Source: Actinophytocola sp. (GTDB taxonomy: Bacteria; Actinomycetota; Actinomycetes; Mycobacteriales; Pseudonocardiaceae). Taken from it: a stretch of 64,000 nucleotides of DNA. The first letter of the stretch is position 1. The number at the start of each line of letters is the position of its first letter. The notes under the pieces are model-generated. The model saw only the letters and a program-made list of their open reading frames with translations. It had not been told where the DNA came from and did not search any database. Positions 1 to 7,676 of the stretch are shown here, piece by piece. The translations under genes were made by a program, and so were the position numbers. The DNA is taken from assembly GCF_009379765.1 (NCBI RefSeq), contig NZ_WHTD01000013.1, forward strand, positions 16,390-80,389. Direction: 5' to 3'.

Positions 1-332
1 CCCCACTCGGCCGCGTCGTCGCCCTGGTCGATGCCCCGGCCGGTCCAGACGTGCACGGTGACCGGCACCCGCTCGCCGTCCGGGCGCACCGCCACCGCCA
101 CGTCCGGATGACCGGGCGCGGACAGGGTCAGCTTGGCGCCGTCGTGCACCAGGTCGGGCCGCACGACCGCCAGTCGCGAGGTGGTGCGCTGGCTGCGGAA
201 CAGACCCTCCGGTGTGACGAACATGAACGTGCGGTCGTGCACCGGCCCGGTCGGCGTGATGTCCAGGCGCGGCACGGACAGGCCGGCGCAACCCTTGACC
301 GGGTAGTGGATCAGCGCGGAGACAGTGGCCAC
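1..332 (-). CDS. MOSC-domain protein, N-terminal part (runs off left edge)
   Basis: Reading the minus strand from a GTG at 332 gives an uninterrupted frame to the window edge, beginning MATVSALIHYPVKGCAGLSV. This is the N-terminal beta-barrel domain found before MOSC domains in YcbX/mARC-type molybdenum-cofactor proteins: the 'YPVKGCAG' start, then 'DRTFMFV' and 'RSQR' blocks are typical. The family reduces N-hydroxylated compounds or carries the Moco sulfurase C-terminal domain; the catalytic part lies outside the window. It begins 19 bases after purB on the same strand, so it may be co-transcribed. Start choice rests on family alignment; the reading frame stays open a little further upstream into purB. 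Confidence 0.8.
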   Translation of the reverse strand, partial: MATVSALIHYPVKGCAGLSVPRLDITPTGPVHDRTFMFVTPEGLFRSQRTTSRLAVVRPDLVHDGAKLTLSAPGHPDVAVAVRPDGERVPVTVHVWTGRGIDQGDDAAEW

Positions 333-351
333 CTGGACACGGTAGCCGCCG

Positions 352-1785
352 CTACAGGATCGCCGCCGGTGAATATCCGGCGGCGTCGCCGAACCGGCCG
401 ATCACCTCACCCACCCGCTTGACCACCGCGGCCACCTGGGCGCCGGCCACACCGGTGAACGACAGCCGGTCCGCGAGCAGCTCGTCGAGCCGCGCCCGGT
501 CCAGCGGGATCCGCGGGTCGGCGGCCAGCCGGTCGAGGAGGTCGTTGCGCTCCTGGCCCTGCTCACGCATGGCGAGCGCGACGGCCACCGCGTGCTCCTT
601 GATCGCCTCGTGCGCGGTCTCCCGGCCGACGTCCGTGCGCACCAGCGCGATCAGCACCTTGGTGGTGGCGAGGAACGGCAGGTAGCGGTCCAGCTCGCGG
701 GCGATCACCGCCGGATACGCGCCGAAGCCGTCGAGCACGGTCAGGAACGTCTCGATCAGCCCGTCGAGCGCGAAGAACGCGTCCGGCAGCGCGACCCGGC
801 GCACCACCGAGCACGACACGTCGCCCTCGTTCCACTGGTCGCCGGCCAGCTCGCCGGCCATCGACGCGTAGCCGCGGAGGATCACCGCGAACCCGTTGAC
901 CCGCTCACTCGATCGGGTGTTCATCTTGTGCGGCATGGCCGACGAACCCACCTGGCCGGCGCGGAACCCCTCGGTGGCGAGCTCGTGGCCGACCATCAGC
1001 CGGATCGTCTTGGCGAGCGACGACGGCGCCGCGGCCACCTGGACCAAGGTGGACACCACGTCGAAGTCCAGCGAGCGCGGGTAGACCTGGCCGACCGAGT
1101 CGAACCGGCGCGAGAATCCCAGGTACTCGGCGATCCGGGCCTGGAACCGGTCCAGTTTCGACACGTCGCCGTCGAACAGGTCGAGCATGTCCTGCGCGGT
1201 GCCGACCGGGCCATGGATGCCCCGCAGCGGGTAGCGCTCGATGAGCCCGTCCAGCCGCTCGAACGCCACGAGAAGCTCCTCGGCCGCCGACGCGAACCGC
1301 TTGCCCAGCGTGGTGGCCTGCGCGGCCACGTTGTGCGAGCGGCCGGCGAGCACCAGGTCAGTGTGCTCGGCGGCGAGCGCGGCCAGCCGGGACAGCACCG
1401 CGACGACCCGGTTGCGCACCAGCACGAGCGACTCGCGGACCTGCAGCTGCTCGACGTTCTCGGTGAGGTCGCGGGAGGTCATGCCCTTGTGCACCTGCTC
1501 GTGCCCGGCGAGCGCGCTGAACTCCTCGATCCGCGCCTTGACGTCGTGCAGCGTGACCCGCTCGCGCGCCGCGATCGAGGCGAGGTCCACCTGGTCGACG
1601 ACCCGCTCGTAGTCGGCGATGACCGAATCGTCGACCGCGACGCCGAGCTCGGCCTGGGCACGCAGCACGGCGATCCACAGCCGCCGCTCGAGCTTGATCT
1701 TGTGCTCGGCAGACCACAGGGTGGCCAGCTCCGCGGAGGCGTAGCGGTCGGCGAGCACGTTGACGATGCGGGGCTTGGACGTCAC
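352..1785 (-). CDS. purB: Adenylosuccinate lyase PurB
   Basis: A 477-residue member of the fumarase/aspartase superfamily. It cleaves SAICAR to AICAR and adenylosuccinate to AMP in purine synthesis. The family signature SSAMPHKMN lies near residue 281-289, the TSRDLTEN block near 103-110, and the catalytic-histidine region GRSHN near 148-152. The start is a GTG at 1785. An in-frame relic of a sigma-factor gene lies directly upstream (see 1786-1925), so the frame is open further 5' and the start is not certain. Length and motifs match complete long-form bacterial PurB. purD and purA lie at 12.4 and 18.3 kb on the same strand. Confidence 0.95.
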   Translation of the reverse strand: MTSKPRIVNVLADRYASAELATLWSAEHKIKLERRLWIAVLRAQAELGVAVDDSVIADYERVVDQVDLASIAARERVTLHDVKARIEEFSALAGHEQVHKGMTSRDLTENVEQLQVRESLVLVRNRVVAVLSRLAALAAEHTDLVLAGRSHNVAAQATTLGKRFASAAEELLVAFERLDGLIERYPLRGIHGPVGTAQDMLDLFDGDVSKLDRFQARIAEYLGFSRRFDSVGQVYPRSLDFDVVSTLVQVAAAPSSLAKTIRLMVGHELATEGFRAGQVGSSAMPHKMNTRSSERVNGFAVILRGYASMAGELAGDQWNEGDVSCSVVRRVALPDAFFALDGLIETFLTVLDGFGAYPAVIARELDRYLPFLATTKVLIALVRTDVGRETAHEAIKEHAVAVALAMREQGQERNDLLDRLAADPRIPLDRARLDELLADRLSFTGVAGAQVAAVVKRVGEVIGRFGDAAGYSPAAIL

Positions 1786-1925
1786 GTCTGCCCAGCTTAC
1801 CGGCGTGCTCAGAACCTCAGCCAGGTGCCAGTCGCCGCACAGCAGGTATGCGCTGCGGCGCAGCGCAACGGCGCGGCGTAGCGGGTGGCGAACCGTCGAA
1901 CGCTGTCCTCGTCGGTCTGTCGCAT
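1786..1925 (-). pseudogene. Decayed N-terminus of a SigE-family sigma factor
   Basis: An ATG at 1925, preceded by a strong AAGGGAG ribosome site, opens MRQTDEDSVRRFATRYAAPL and stops at 1809 after 38 codons. Shifting one base near 1865 gives LRRSAYLLCGDWHLAEVL, almost identical to RRSAYLLCGDWHRADDL of the intact sigma factor at 3408-3938. This is region 2 start of a SigE-like ECF sigma factor, broken by a frameshift and truncated. In the shifted frame the relic reads straight into purB without a stop (WADVTSKPRIV). The ribosome site suggests the break is recent, or that the leader still initiates a short peptide. Confidence 0.6.
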
Positions 1926-1976
1926 GTGGCTCCCTTCCGCCTGTAGCTCACGACGCGACGGCGATCGGGGTTGCAA

Positions 1977-2564
1977 TCAAGGCGCGAGGAACTCGTGGAG
2001 CATCCGCCGCGCGACCGCGCGGGGGTCCGGGTCGATCTCGATGAGCGCGTTGACCACGGCGCCGTCGACCAGTGCGATGAGCTGCTCGACCCGGCGCGGG
2101 TCGAGCTCGATGCCGGACCGGGTGAACACCTCGAGCAGCAGGCCGCGCAGCTCGGCGCCGAGCGTGCGCATCAGCGGGCGCAGGTAGGGCCTGCGGAACG
2201 TGGCGACCAGACGCTCGTAGCGCAGCAGGACGAGCTCGGCGTCCCGGTCGCCCGAGTGGGGGCCGAGCAGCTGGTCGAGCACGAGGTCGATGAGCGAGTC
2301 GATGGCGCGCGGCTGGGTCGGCAACGCGGCGAGGAGCTCGGCGCCGCGGACCAGCTCGGTGCGGCCGTGGTGCTCGACGGCGGCCACGACCAGCTCGTCG
2401 AGCGAGTCGAAGTAGTACGTGGTCGAGGACAGCGGCAGGTCGGCGCGCTCGGCGACCGCGCGGTGGCGGACCGCGTCGAAGCCGCGCTCGACCAGGAGCT
2501 CCGCCGCGGCCTCGACGAGTGCCTGGCGGCGGCGCTCGCCCTTGGGTGTGCTGGCAGCCGTCAT
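1977..2564 (-). CDS. TetR-family transcriptional regulator
   Basis: A 195-residue protein with a TetR-type helix-turn-helix at about residues 10-58 (RRQALVEAAAELLVERGFDAV, then AERADLPLSSTTYYFDSLDEL). The second half is the all-helical ligand-binding and dimer domain. It probably represses a neighbouring or distant operon in response to a small molecule; no target is obvious, since neighbours on the same strand are a sigma-factor partner and purB. No clear palindromic operator is visible in the 36 bases upstream. The C-terminus ends LHEFLAP. Confidence 0.88.
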   Translation of the reverse strand: MTAASTPKGERRRQALVEAAAELLVERGFDAVRHRAVAERADLPLSSTTYYFDSLDELVVAAVEHHGRTELVRGAELLAALPTQPRAIDSLIDLVLDQLLGPHSGDRDAELVLLRYERLVATFRRPYLRPLMRTLGAELRGLLLEVFTRSGIELDPRRVEQLIALVDGAVVNALIEIDPDPRAVARRMLHEFLAP

Positions 2565-2600
2565 CTCCGGACAGATCGTGCCAGGTCAGTGCCGCAGTCG

Positions 2601-3365
2601 TTACGCCCGGCCGACCTCGGTGGCCAGGTGTTGCACGGCCGAACCGAACGGCGCGACGCCACCGGCCGACAGTGGCTCGCTGAGCACCATGTAGGTGCTG
2701 TCGTCGCTGGCGGTCCACAAACCGCTCCGGGTACCGGCCGGGGTGGCCCATTCGGGCGGCGTGGTGTCGGGCTGCACGCGGATGACCGAGATGGTCCCGC
2801 CATGACCCTGGTCCGAGACTCGGAACGCCGCGCCCTTGGCGCCTTCGGGACACCACAGCTCAACCGGGATGGCGTCTTCGGCGCGAATTTTTGCGGCGGC
2901 CGGGAGCTCGCCCGCGAGGGCAGCAGCGAGCTCCCGGTCCGCCTGTTTGCACCCACTAGGGGTGCTGCCAGGCCCCGCAGGCCCGGCGTCCCCACTCGGA
3001 GGGCGTCCCTGCTTACGCGTCTCCGAGGGGGCGTCTTGGGGGACAAGCTCACGCTCTGCTTTTGGAGCGCCAGCGCTGTCCTCTTGAGGTAACTCGTTCG
3101 GAGCAGCGCTTCCGTTACCTCCTGCTGCCGCGGCTTCTGCAGCGTTCGTCTGATCGGCCGAGTGGGGCCCTGTCCACAATGCCACGCCGAGCGCCGTTGC
3201 GCTCGCCAGGAGGACCACACCAAAGGCGGAACCTGTGAGAACCCCGTTCCGCCTGCGGATGCGCTGCCGCTCCGACCCGGCGGCCACGTCGCGCTGGTCG
3301 AACGAAGGCGGCGGCGCGTCGGCGACCGCGTCGTGCAGCAGCTCAGCCAGCTTGCGCTCATCCAT
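2601..3365 (-). CDS. Membrane-anchored partner of the SigE-like sigma factor (putative)
   Basis: A 254-residue protein: a short cytosolic N-terminus (MDERKLAELLHDAVADAPPP), one transmembrane helix near residues 43-65, a disordered Ala/Gly/Pro/Glu-rich stretch to about 135, then an unassigned extracytoplasmic domain with a Cys pair. The layout (small cytosolic segment, one helix, external domain, gene 42 bases after an ECF-type sigma gene) is that of anti-sigma or sigma-associated proteins. The N-terminus resembles the short motifs that precede the helix in SigE-family partners. No zinc-binding HxxxCxxC motif is seen, so anti-sigma activity is inferred from context only. The ATG at 3365 follows a GGAGGT ribosome site. 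Confidence 0.7.
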   Translation of the reverse strand: MDERKLAELLHDAVADAPPPSFDQRDVAAGSERQRIRRRNGVLTGSAFGVVLLASATALGVALWTGPHSADQTNAAEAAAAGGNGSAAPNELPQEDSAGAPKAERELVPQDAPSETRKQGRPPSGDAGPAGPGSTPSGCKQADRELAAALAGELPAAAKIRAEDAIPVELWCPEGAKGAAFRVSDQGHGGTISVIRVQPDTTPPEWATPAGTRSGLWTASDDSTYMVLSEPLSAGGVAPFGSAVQHLATEVGRA

Positions 3366-3407
3366 CGACGTCCACCTCCCTCATCGCATCGCTCGTCACA
3401 TCGCTCG

Positions 3408-3938
3408 TCACATCGCCGACTTGAGGTCGTCGACCGTGTCCCCGAGCGCCTCCCGCAGCGCGGTCAGCCCTCGGGCCGTCTGGCTCTTCACGGTGCCCTC
3501 GGAGCACTTGAGCGCCTCGGCCGTGCCCGCGACGTCCAGTCCCTCGAGGAACCGCAGCACGAGCACCGCCCGTTGCCGGGGTGGCACCCGCCGCAGACCG
3601 TCGAGCAGCGCGGCTCGCGTGGCGACCGCGTTGCCGATCTCGCCAGCACCGTCGCCGCCGGGCTGCGCCACCTCGGGCAGCTCGTCGACGAACCGCTCCC
3701 GCCGCCACGGGCGGCGGGACTCGTCGATCACCGCGCGCACCAGCGTCCTGCGGACGTAGGCGTCCAGGGCCCGGCGGTCCCGGATCTTGCGCCATTTCCG
3801 GTGCAACGCGACGAACGCGGTCTGCGCGAGGTCGTCCGCGCGGTGCCAGTCACCGCAGAGCAGGTACGCGGAACGCCGCACGGCGTCACGCCGCGCCACG
3901 AAGTACTCCGCGAAGTCCTGCTCGTCGCGCTCTTCCAC
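3408..3938 (-). CDS. SigE-family RNA polymerase sigma factor
   Basis: An ECF-type sigma factor of the actinobacterial SigE70 group, about 176 residues from the GTG at 3938, which has GGAGAG six bases upstream. The same frame opens at 4001. Region 2 includes FAEYFVARRDAVRRSAYLLC and DDLAQTAF; region 4 includes RQRAVLVLRFLEGLD and the recognition helix CSEGTVKSQTARGL. It directs RNA polymerase to a small regulon, often in envelope stress. The membrane protein at 2601-3365 follows 42 bases downstream and is the likely regulator. A decayed paralogue lies at 1786-1925 and a second member of the group at 30559. Confidence 0.92.
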   Translation of the reverse strand: MEERDEQDFAEYFVARRDAVRRSAYLLCGDWHRADDLAQTAFVALHRKWRKIRDRRALDAYVRRTLVRAVIDESRRPWRRERFVDELPEVAQPGGDGAGEIGNAVATRAALLDGLRRVPPRQRAVLVLRFLEGLDVAGTAEALKCSEGTVKSQTARGLTALREALGDTVDDLKSAM

Positions 3939-4037
3939 GCGGACTCTCTCCGCTCGTCGTCTGCACACCGGGGACGGAACGTTGGGTGTCCACGGTTGCA
4001 TGGACCGTCACCTGAGATCTACGCCACCCCCTTAGAC

Positions 4038-4068
4038 GCGTGAGGTGCCCCCAGGGATGCCTTCACGC
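4038..4068 (+). promoter_or_regulatory. Hairpin just upstream of the threonine aldolase start
   Basis: GCGTGAGG at 4038-4045 pairs with CCTTCACGC at 4060-4068 (one bulge), ending two bases before the ATG at 4071. It could control initiation of the downstream gene or be incidental in the divergent sigE-ltaE promoter region. No ligand-binding RNA family is recognised. Confidence 0.25.
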
Positions 4069-4070
4069 GG

Positions 4071-5111
4071 ATGTGGTGTGATCGGATCGTGACATACACG
4101 AGGCAGATCGATCTCCGCTCGGACACGGTCACCCAGCCGGACGAGGCGATGCGGCTCGCCATGTCCGCCGCCGAGGTGGGCGATGACGTGCTCGACCACG
4201 ACCCGACGATGCGGCGACTCGAAGAACGTGTCGCCGAGTTGTTAGGTGTCGAGGCCGCGCTGTGGGTGCCGAGCGGGTCGATGGGCAACCTGATCGCACT
4301 GACCGTGCACCTGCGCCGAGGTGACCGCTTCCTGGCGGCCCGCGGATCGCACGTGCTGGACAACGAGCTCGGCGCGGGCTCCTGGCTCTCCGGCGGTGTG
4401 CCGGAGCCGGTGGAGTGGGGTGACCGCCCCGGCCGGATCCCGGTGGAGGCGGTACGCAACGCCGGGAGCGCCGCGACCCCCTACTACGCGCTGCGGACCA
4501 CGTTGCTGTGCTTGGAGAACACGCACAACGCCGGCGGCGGGGCCGTCACGCCGCCGGACGAGCACGCCAAGCTGGTGGCCACCGCACGCGACGTGGGCTT
4601 ACGCGTACACCTGGACGGTGCCCGGCTGTGGCACGCGTCGGTGGCACTCGAGGTGCCGCCGGCCGCGCTCACGGTCGGGGTGGACACGGTCCAGGTGTGC
4701 CTGTCGAAGGGCTTGGGCGCGCCGGTCGGGTCGGTGGTGGCCGGTTCGGCGTCGTTCGCCAAGGAGGCCCGCAGGGTCCGCAAGATGCTGGGCGGCGGCG
4801 TCCGCCAAGGCGGCATCCTGGCCGCGGCGGGCTTGGTCGCGCTGGAGCGGATCCCGTCGCTGGCCATGGATCATGCGAACGCGACGACGTTGGCGTCCGG
4901 GTTGGCAGGCCTCGGCTGGGAGGTCAACCGCCCGGAGACCAACATCGTGATGGCGTCCGCGCCGGACATCGGACACATGCTGAACGCCCTGGCGCGGGCG
5001 GGCGTGCTGGCCGGCCCGATGGGCGGCCGGATCCGGTTCATCACCCACCGCGACCTGTCCCCGGCGGACATCGCGGAGGTGCTCGACCGCATCGCGCGAC
5101 TCCAGTCCTAG
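4071..5111 (+). CDS. ltaE: Low-specificity L-threonine aldolase
   Basis: A PLP-dependent fold-type I enzyme that cleaves L-threonine/L-allo-threonine to glycine and acetaldehyde. The family start IDLRSDTVTQPDEAM is at residues 13-27, the glycine-binding and cofactor region around LLCLENTHN, the aspartate block VHLDGARLW, and the PLP lysine is in CLSKGLGAPVGS. The length, 346 residues, is normal. A GTG at 4089 (MTYTRQIDLRSDTVT) would give a start closer to homologues; neither start has a strong ribosome site. It is divergent from the sigma factor and ends just before a strong hairpin terminator. Confidence 0.9.
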   Translation: MWCDRIVTYTRQIDLRSDTVTQPDEAMRLAMSAAEVGDDVLDHDPTMRRLEERVAELLGVEAALWVPSGSMGNLIALTVHLRRGDRFLAARGSHVLDNELGAGSWLSGGVPEPVEWGDRPGRIPVEAVRNAGSAATPYYALRTTLLCLENTHNAGGGAVTPPDEHAKLVATARDVGLRVHLDGARLWHASVALEVPPAALTVGVDTVQVCLSKGLGAPVGSVVAGSASFAKEARRVRKMLGGGVRQGGILAAAGLVALERIPSLAMDHANATTLASGLAGLGWEVNRPETNIVMASAPDIGHMLNALARAGVLAGPMGGRIRFITHRDLSPADIAEVLDRIARLQS

Positions 5112-5118
5112 CCCGGCC

Positions 5119-5162
5119 CACACATCGTCGGCCGGCCGTGACACGGTCGGCGACGGTGTGTG
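5119..5162. terminator. Bidirectional hairpin terminator
   Basis: A long stem directly after the ltaE stop: CACACATCGTCG at 5119-5130 pairs with CGACGGTGTGTG at 5151-5162, with an inner GC stem. It lies between convergent genes and has no U-tract, as is common in high-GC actinobacteria. Confidence 0.7.
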
Positions 5163-5182
5163 CGCCCGCGCGGGCGCGACGG

Positions 5183-5353
5183 TCAGCGGATCTGCTTGCG
5201 GTTGGAGCTTCCCTTGATGGCCGCGTAGCCGATGGCACCAACGGTGATCACGGCACCGACGATGAGCAGGGTGCCGAGCACCTTGAACACCACCCCGAGC
5301 ACCGCGAACGCCAACCAGATGACGACGATCGCGCCGACGATCTTCAGCAGCAT
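5183..5353 (-). CDS. Small membrane protein (56 residues)
   Basis: Reading from ATG at 5353, with GGGGAGG 9-15 bases upstream, gives MLLKIVGAIVVIWLAFAVLG, continuing through a second hydrophobic stretch (VLGTLLIVGAVITVGAIGY) to a basic tail KGSSNRKQIR. It is therefore a two-helix or hairpin membrane protein with a positive C-terminus. Codon use has the strong G/C third-position bias of the genome. Function is unknown. A 26-base hairpin (AACCGG...CCGGTT, 5372-5397) sits just upstream in its leader. It ends beside the shared terminator with ltaE. Confidence 0.75.
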   Translation of the reverse strand: MLLKIVGAIVVIWLAFAVLGVVFKVLGTLLIVGAVITVGAIGYAAIKGSSNRKQIR

Positions 5354-5596
5354 GTGGGTCAACCTCCCCGAAACCGGCCAAGGTGGCCTTGCCGGTTGAA
5401 CGAATGGCGCTCATCGGCGGTTCCACTCCAGTCAACCAGAGCGGCCACCCGCGCACATCGGGGAAAACCCTCGGCGTCCGCCGAGCCAGGAACCCGGCCG
5501 GCGCAGCGCCTTCGGGATGTCGTCGGGTGGACCGGCGACGCTCATGCGGATGAAGGTGGTGGCCCTCGGCCGGGGAAAGTCGAGGTCCCGCGGGCA

Positions 5597-7063
5597 TCAC
5601 GAGACCTCGAGTCCGACCCGCGCCGGCACCTCGACCTCCTCCGCCTCTTCCGGCTCCGGGCGGCGCAGCACAACCACCGCGAGCACCACGCCGACCGCGA
5701 CCAGCGCCGCGCCGACCCCGAACGCCAGCCGGTACCCGCTGGTCAACGCCTCCACCGGCGACTCGCCGGCCGCAAGCAGACCGTTGGTGCGTGACGTCGA
5801 CAGCGTCGCCAGTACGGCGAGGCCCAGCGCGCCGCCGACCTGCTGCGTGGTGTTCACCAGACCCGACGCGAGCCCCGAGTCGTCCTCGGTGGCACCGGAC
5901 ATGGCCAGCGTCATCAGGGCCGGGAAGCCGAGGCCGGCGCCGACGCCCATGAGCACGGTCGAGGGCAGGATGTCGGTGAGGTAGCTGCCGTCGACGGGCG
6001 CACGGGTGAACAGCAGCAGCCCGGCCAGCACCAGCAGCAACGCGCCGATCAGCACGTTCCGCTCACCGAACCGGGCGTTGACCCGGGCCGACGCGCCGAG
6101 CGACAGCGTCCCGATGCCGACCGCGACCGGCAGGAAGCCCAGCCCGATCCGCAGCGGGTCGTAGCCCAGCACCTTCTCCAGGTACAGCGCGCCGAGGAAG
6201 AACATGCTGAACATCCCGGCCACCATGAGCACCTGGATGAGGTTCGCGCCGGTGACGTTGCGCGAGGCGAAGATCCGCAGCGGCAGCAACGGGTTCGCCA
6301 CCCGGGCCTGCCGGACCACGAACGCCGCGATCAGCGCCACGGCCACCGTGCCGGCGATCAGCGTGCGCGCCGAGCCCCAGCCGTAGTCGGCCGCCTTGAC
6401 GATCGTGTACACGCCGAGCATCAGGCCGGACGTGCCGAGCAGCGCGCCGATCACATCCGCACCGTGCCGCACGCCGATGCCGCGCTCGCCCGGCACCAGC
6501 CGGACCGCGAACAGGAACGCCGCGACGCCGATCGGGACGTTGACGAAGAAGATCCAGTGCCAGCTGATCGCCTGGGTGAGCACACCGCCCGCGAGCAGAC
6601 CGATCGAGCCGCCCGCCGCGGCGACGAAGCTGAACACGCCGATCGCGCGGGACCGCTCGCCCTTCTCGGGGAACATCGTCACGATCATGCCGAGGATCAC
6701 CGCGGCGGCCATCGCGCCGCCGACGCCCTGGACGAACCGGGCGGCGATGAGCATCGCCTGGCTGCCGGCGAACCCGCACAGCAGCGAGGCCAGGGTGAAG
6801 ACGACGAGCCCGGACAGGAACATCTTCTTGCGCCCGATCAGGTCACCCGCGCGGCCGGCGAGCAGCAGCAGGCCGCCGAACGGGATCAGGTAGGCGTTCA
6901 CCACCCACGCCAGGCCCGACTGGGTGAACGCCAGATCGGCCTGGATGACCGGCAACGCCACGTTCACGATGGTGCCGTCGAGGATGATCATCAGCATCCC
7001 CGCGCACAGCACGACGAGCGCTGACCAGCGTGCGTCGCGTCGGGTGCCAACGAACTGGGACAT
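5597..7063 (-). CDS. MFS drug-efflux transporter (DHA2, 14 helices)
   Basis: A 488-residue EmrB/QacA-type proton antiporter. The N-terminal helix block ILDGTIVNVALPVIQADL and the helix-2/3 loop AGRAGDLIGRKKMFLSG are hallmarks of the DHA2 family, and motif-C-like glycine/proline residues appear in the fifth helix. About 14 hydrophobic segments can be counted. The C-terminal tail is acidic (PEPEEAEEVEVP). It probably exports hydrophobic drugs or a secondary metabolite. It lies 79 bases downstream of a MarR regulator on the same strand, with operator-like repeats in the gap, so the pump is probably repressed by that MarR protein. Confidence 0.92.
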   Translation of the reverse strand: MSQFVGTRRDARWSALVVLCAGMLMIILDGTIVNVALPVIQADLAFTQSGLAWVVNAYLIPFGGLLLLAGRAGDLIGRKKMFLSGLVVFTLASLLCGFAGSQAMLIAARFVQGVGGAMAAAVILGMIVTMFPEKGERSRAIGVFSFVAAAGGSIGLLAGGVLTQAISWHWIFFVNVPIGVAAFLFAVRLVPGERGIGVRHGADVIGALLGTSGLMLGVYTIVKAADYGWGSARTLIAGTVAVALIAAFVVRQARVANPLLPLRIFASRNVTGANLIQVLMVAGMFSMFFLGALYLEKVLGYDPLRIGLGFLPVAVGIGTLSLGASARVNARFGERNVLIGALLLVLAGLLLFTRAPVDGSYLTDILPSTVLMGVGAGLGFPALMTLAMSGATEDDSGLASGLVNTTQQVGGALGLAVLATLSTSRTNGLLAAGESPVEALTSGYRLAFGVGAALVAVGVVLAVVVLRRPEPEEAEEVEVPARVGLEVS

Positions 7064-7101
7064 GGGGTCGCCTCCTGGACTATGAGCTCCAGGAACGACC
7101 G

Positions 7102-7129
7102 TAACAGATAGTCTAGTAACAGACGATCT
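7102..7129. promoter_or_regulatory. Putative MarR operator before the efflux pump
   Basis: TAACAGA occurs at 7102-7108 and again at 7117-7123. The stretch 7106-7129 is also an imperfect inverted repeat (AGATAGTCT-N6-AGACGATCT, 8 of 9 matching). The same TAACAGAT word recurs upstream of the marR gene at 7651. Size and symmetry suit a MarR dimer site. Confidence 0.55.
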
Positions 7130-7142
7130 GCTGTGGGATTAA

Positions 7143-7622
7143 CTACATGCGCCGCCTGGGCGCGCGCTCGCACGGGACGGGGGTGCACAGGCGTTCCTCG
7201 ACCAGCCTGGCCAGACTCCGTACGAAGATCTCCCGCTCGCCCTCGGGCAGCACGCTCAGCACGTCGCGATAGACGTCGGCGACGATCCGCTCGGCCTCCT
7301 CGACGACCCGCGTGCCCTCGTCGGTGACGACGATGATGCGGGCGCGCCGGTCGGTCGGGGACAGCTGCCGCTCGACCAGGCCGGCCTTCTCGAGCTCGTC
7401 GACGGTGACGACCATCGTGGTCTTGTCCATCTGGCACAGCTCGGCGAGACGGATCTGGGTGCGATCGCCGGGGACCGCCTTGGACAGCACGCAGTAGCTG
7501 CGCTGGGTGATGCCGAGGTCGGCCAACCGCGCGGTCAGCTCAGTGGTGAGCACGTGGCTCGAGTGCCCGAGCAGGAACGCGAGGTCGGCGTCCGCGGCGG
7601 CATCGACGCGGGTCGTGGTCAT
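7143..7622 (-). CDS. MarR-family transcriptional regulator
   Basis: A 159-residue winged-helix regulator. Helix-turn-helix at about residues 50-75 (RIRLAELCQMDKTTMVVTVDEL), followed by the wing LVERQLSPTDRRARIIVVTDEG, which is the MarR signature DxRxxxxxLT. It is expected to repress itself and the downstream MFS pump, and to release DNA on binding a phenolic or drug ligand. Palindromic boxes lie both upstream of this gene and in the marR-pump gap. ATG at 7622. Confidence 0.92.
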   Translation of the reverse strand: MTTTRVDAAADADLAFLLGHSSHVLTTELTARLADLGITQRSYCVLSKAVPGDRTQIRLAELCQMDKTTMVVTVDELEKAGLVERQLSPTDRRARIIVVTDEGTRVVEEAERIVADVYRDVLSVLPEGEREIFVRSLARLVEERLCTPVPCERAPRRRM

Positions 7623-7639
7623 ACCCCGAGGGTACGCCC

Positions 7640-7658
7640 GTTAGGTTCGCTAACAGAT
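7640..7658. promoter_or_regulatory. Putative MarR autoregulatory operator
   Basis: GTTAG-N5-CTAAC (7640-7654) is a perfect inverted repeat that ends in TAACAGAT (7651-7658), the same word found twice before the pump gene. It is 17 bases upstream of the marR start codon. Confidence 0.5.
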
Positions 7659-7676
7659 AATCCGGTGACGGAACTA

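Noticed and set aside
5371..5397. Hairpin AACCGG...CCGGTT as riboswitch
   Set aside because: Simple hairpin only; no conserved riboswitch core seen. Mentioned with the small protein gene.
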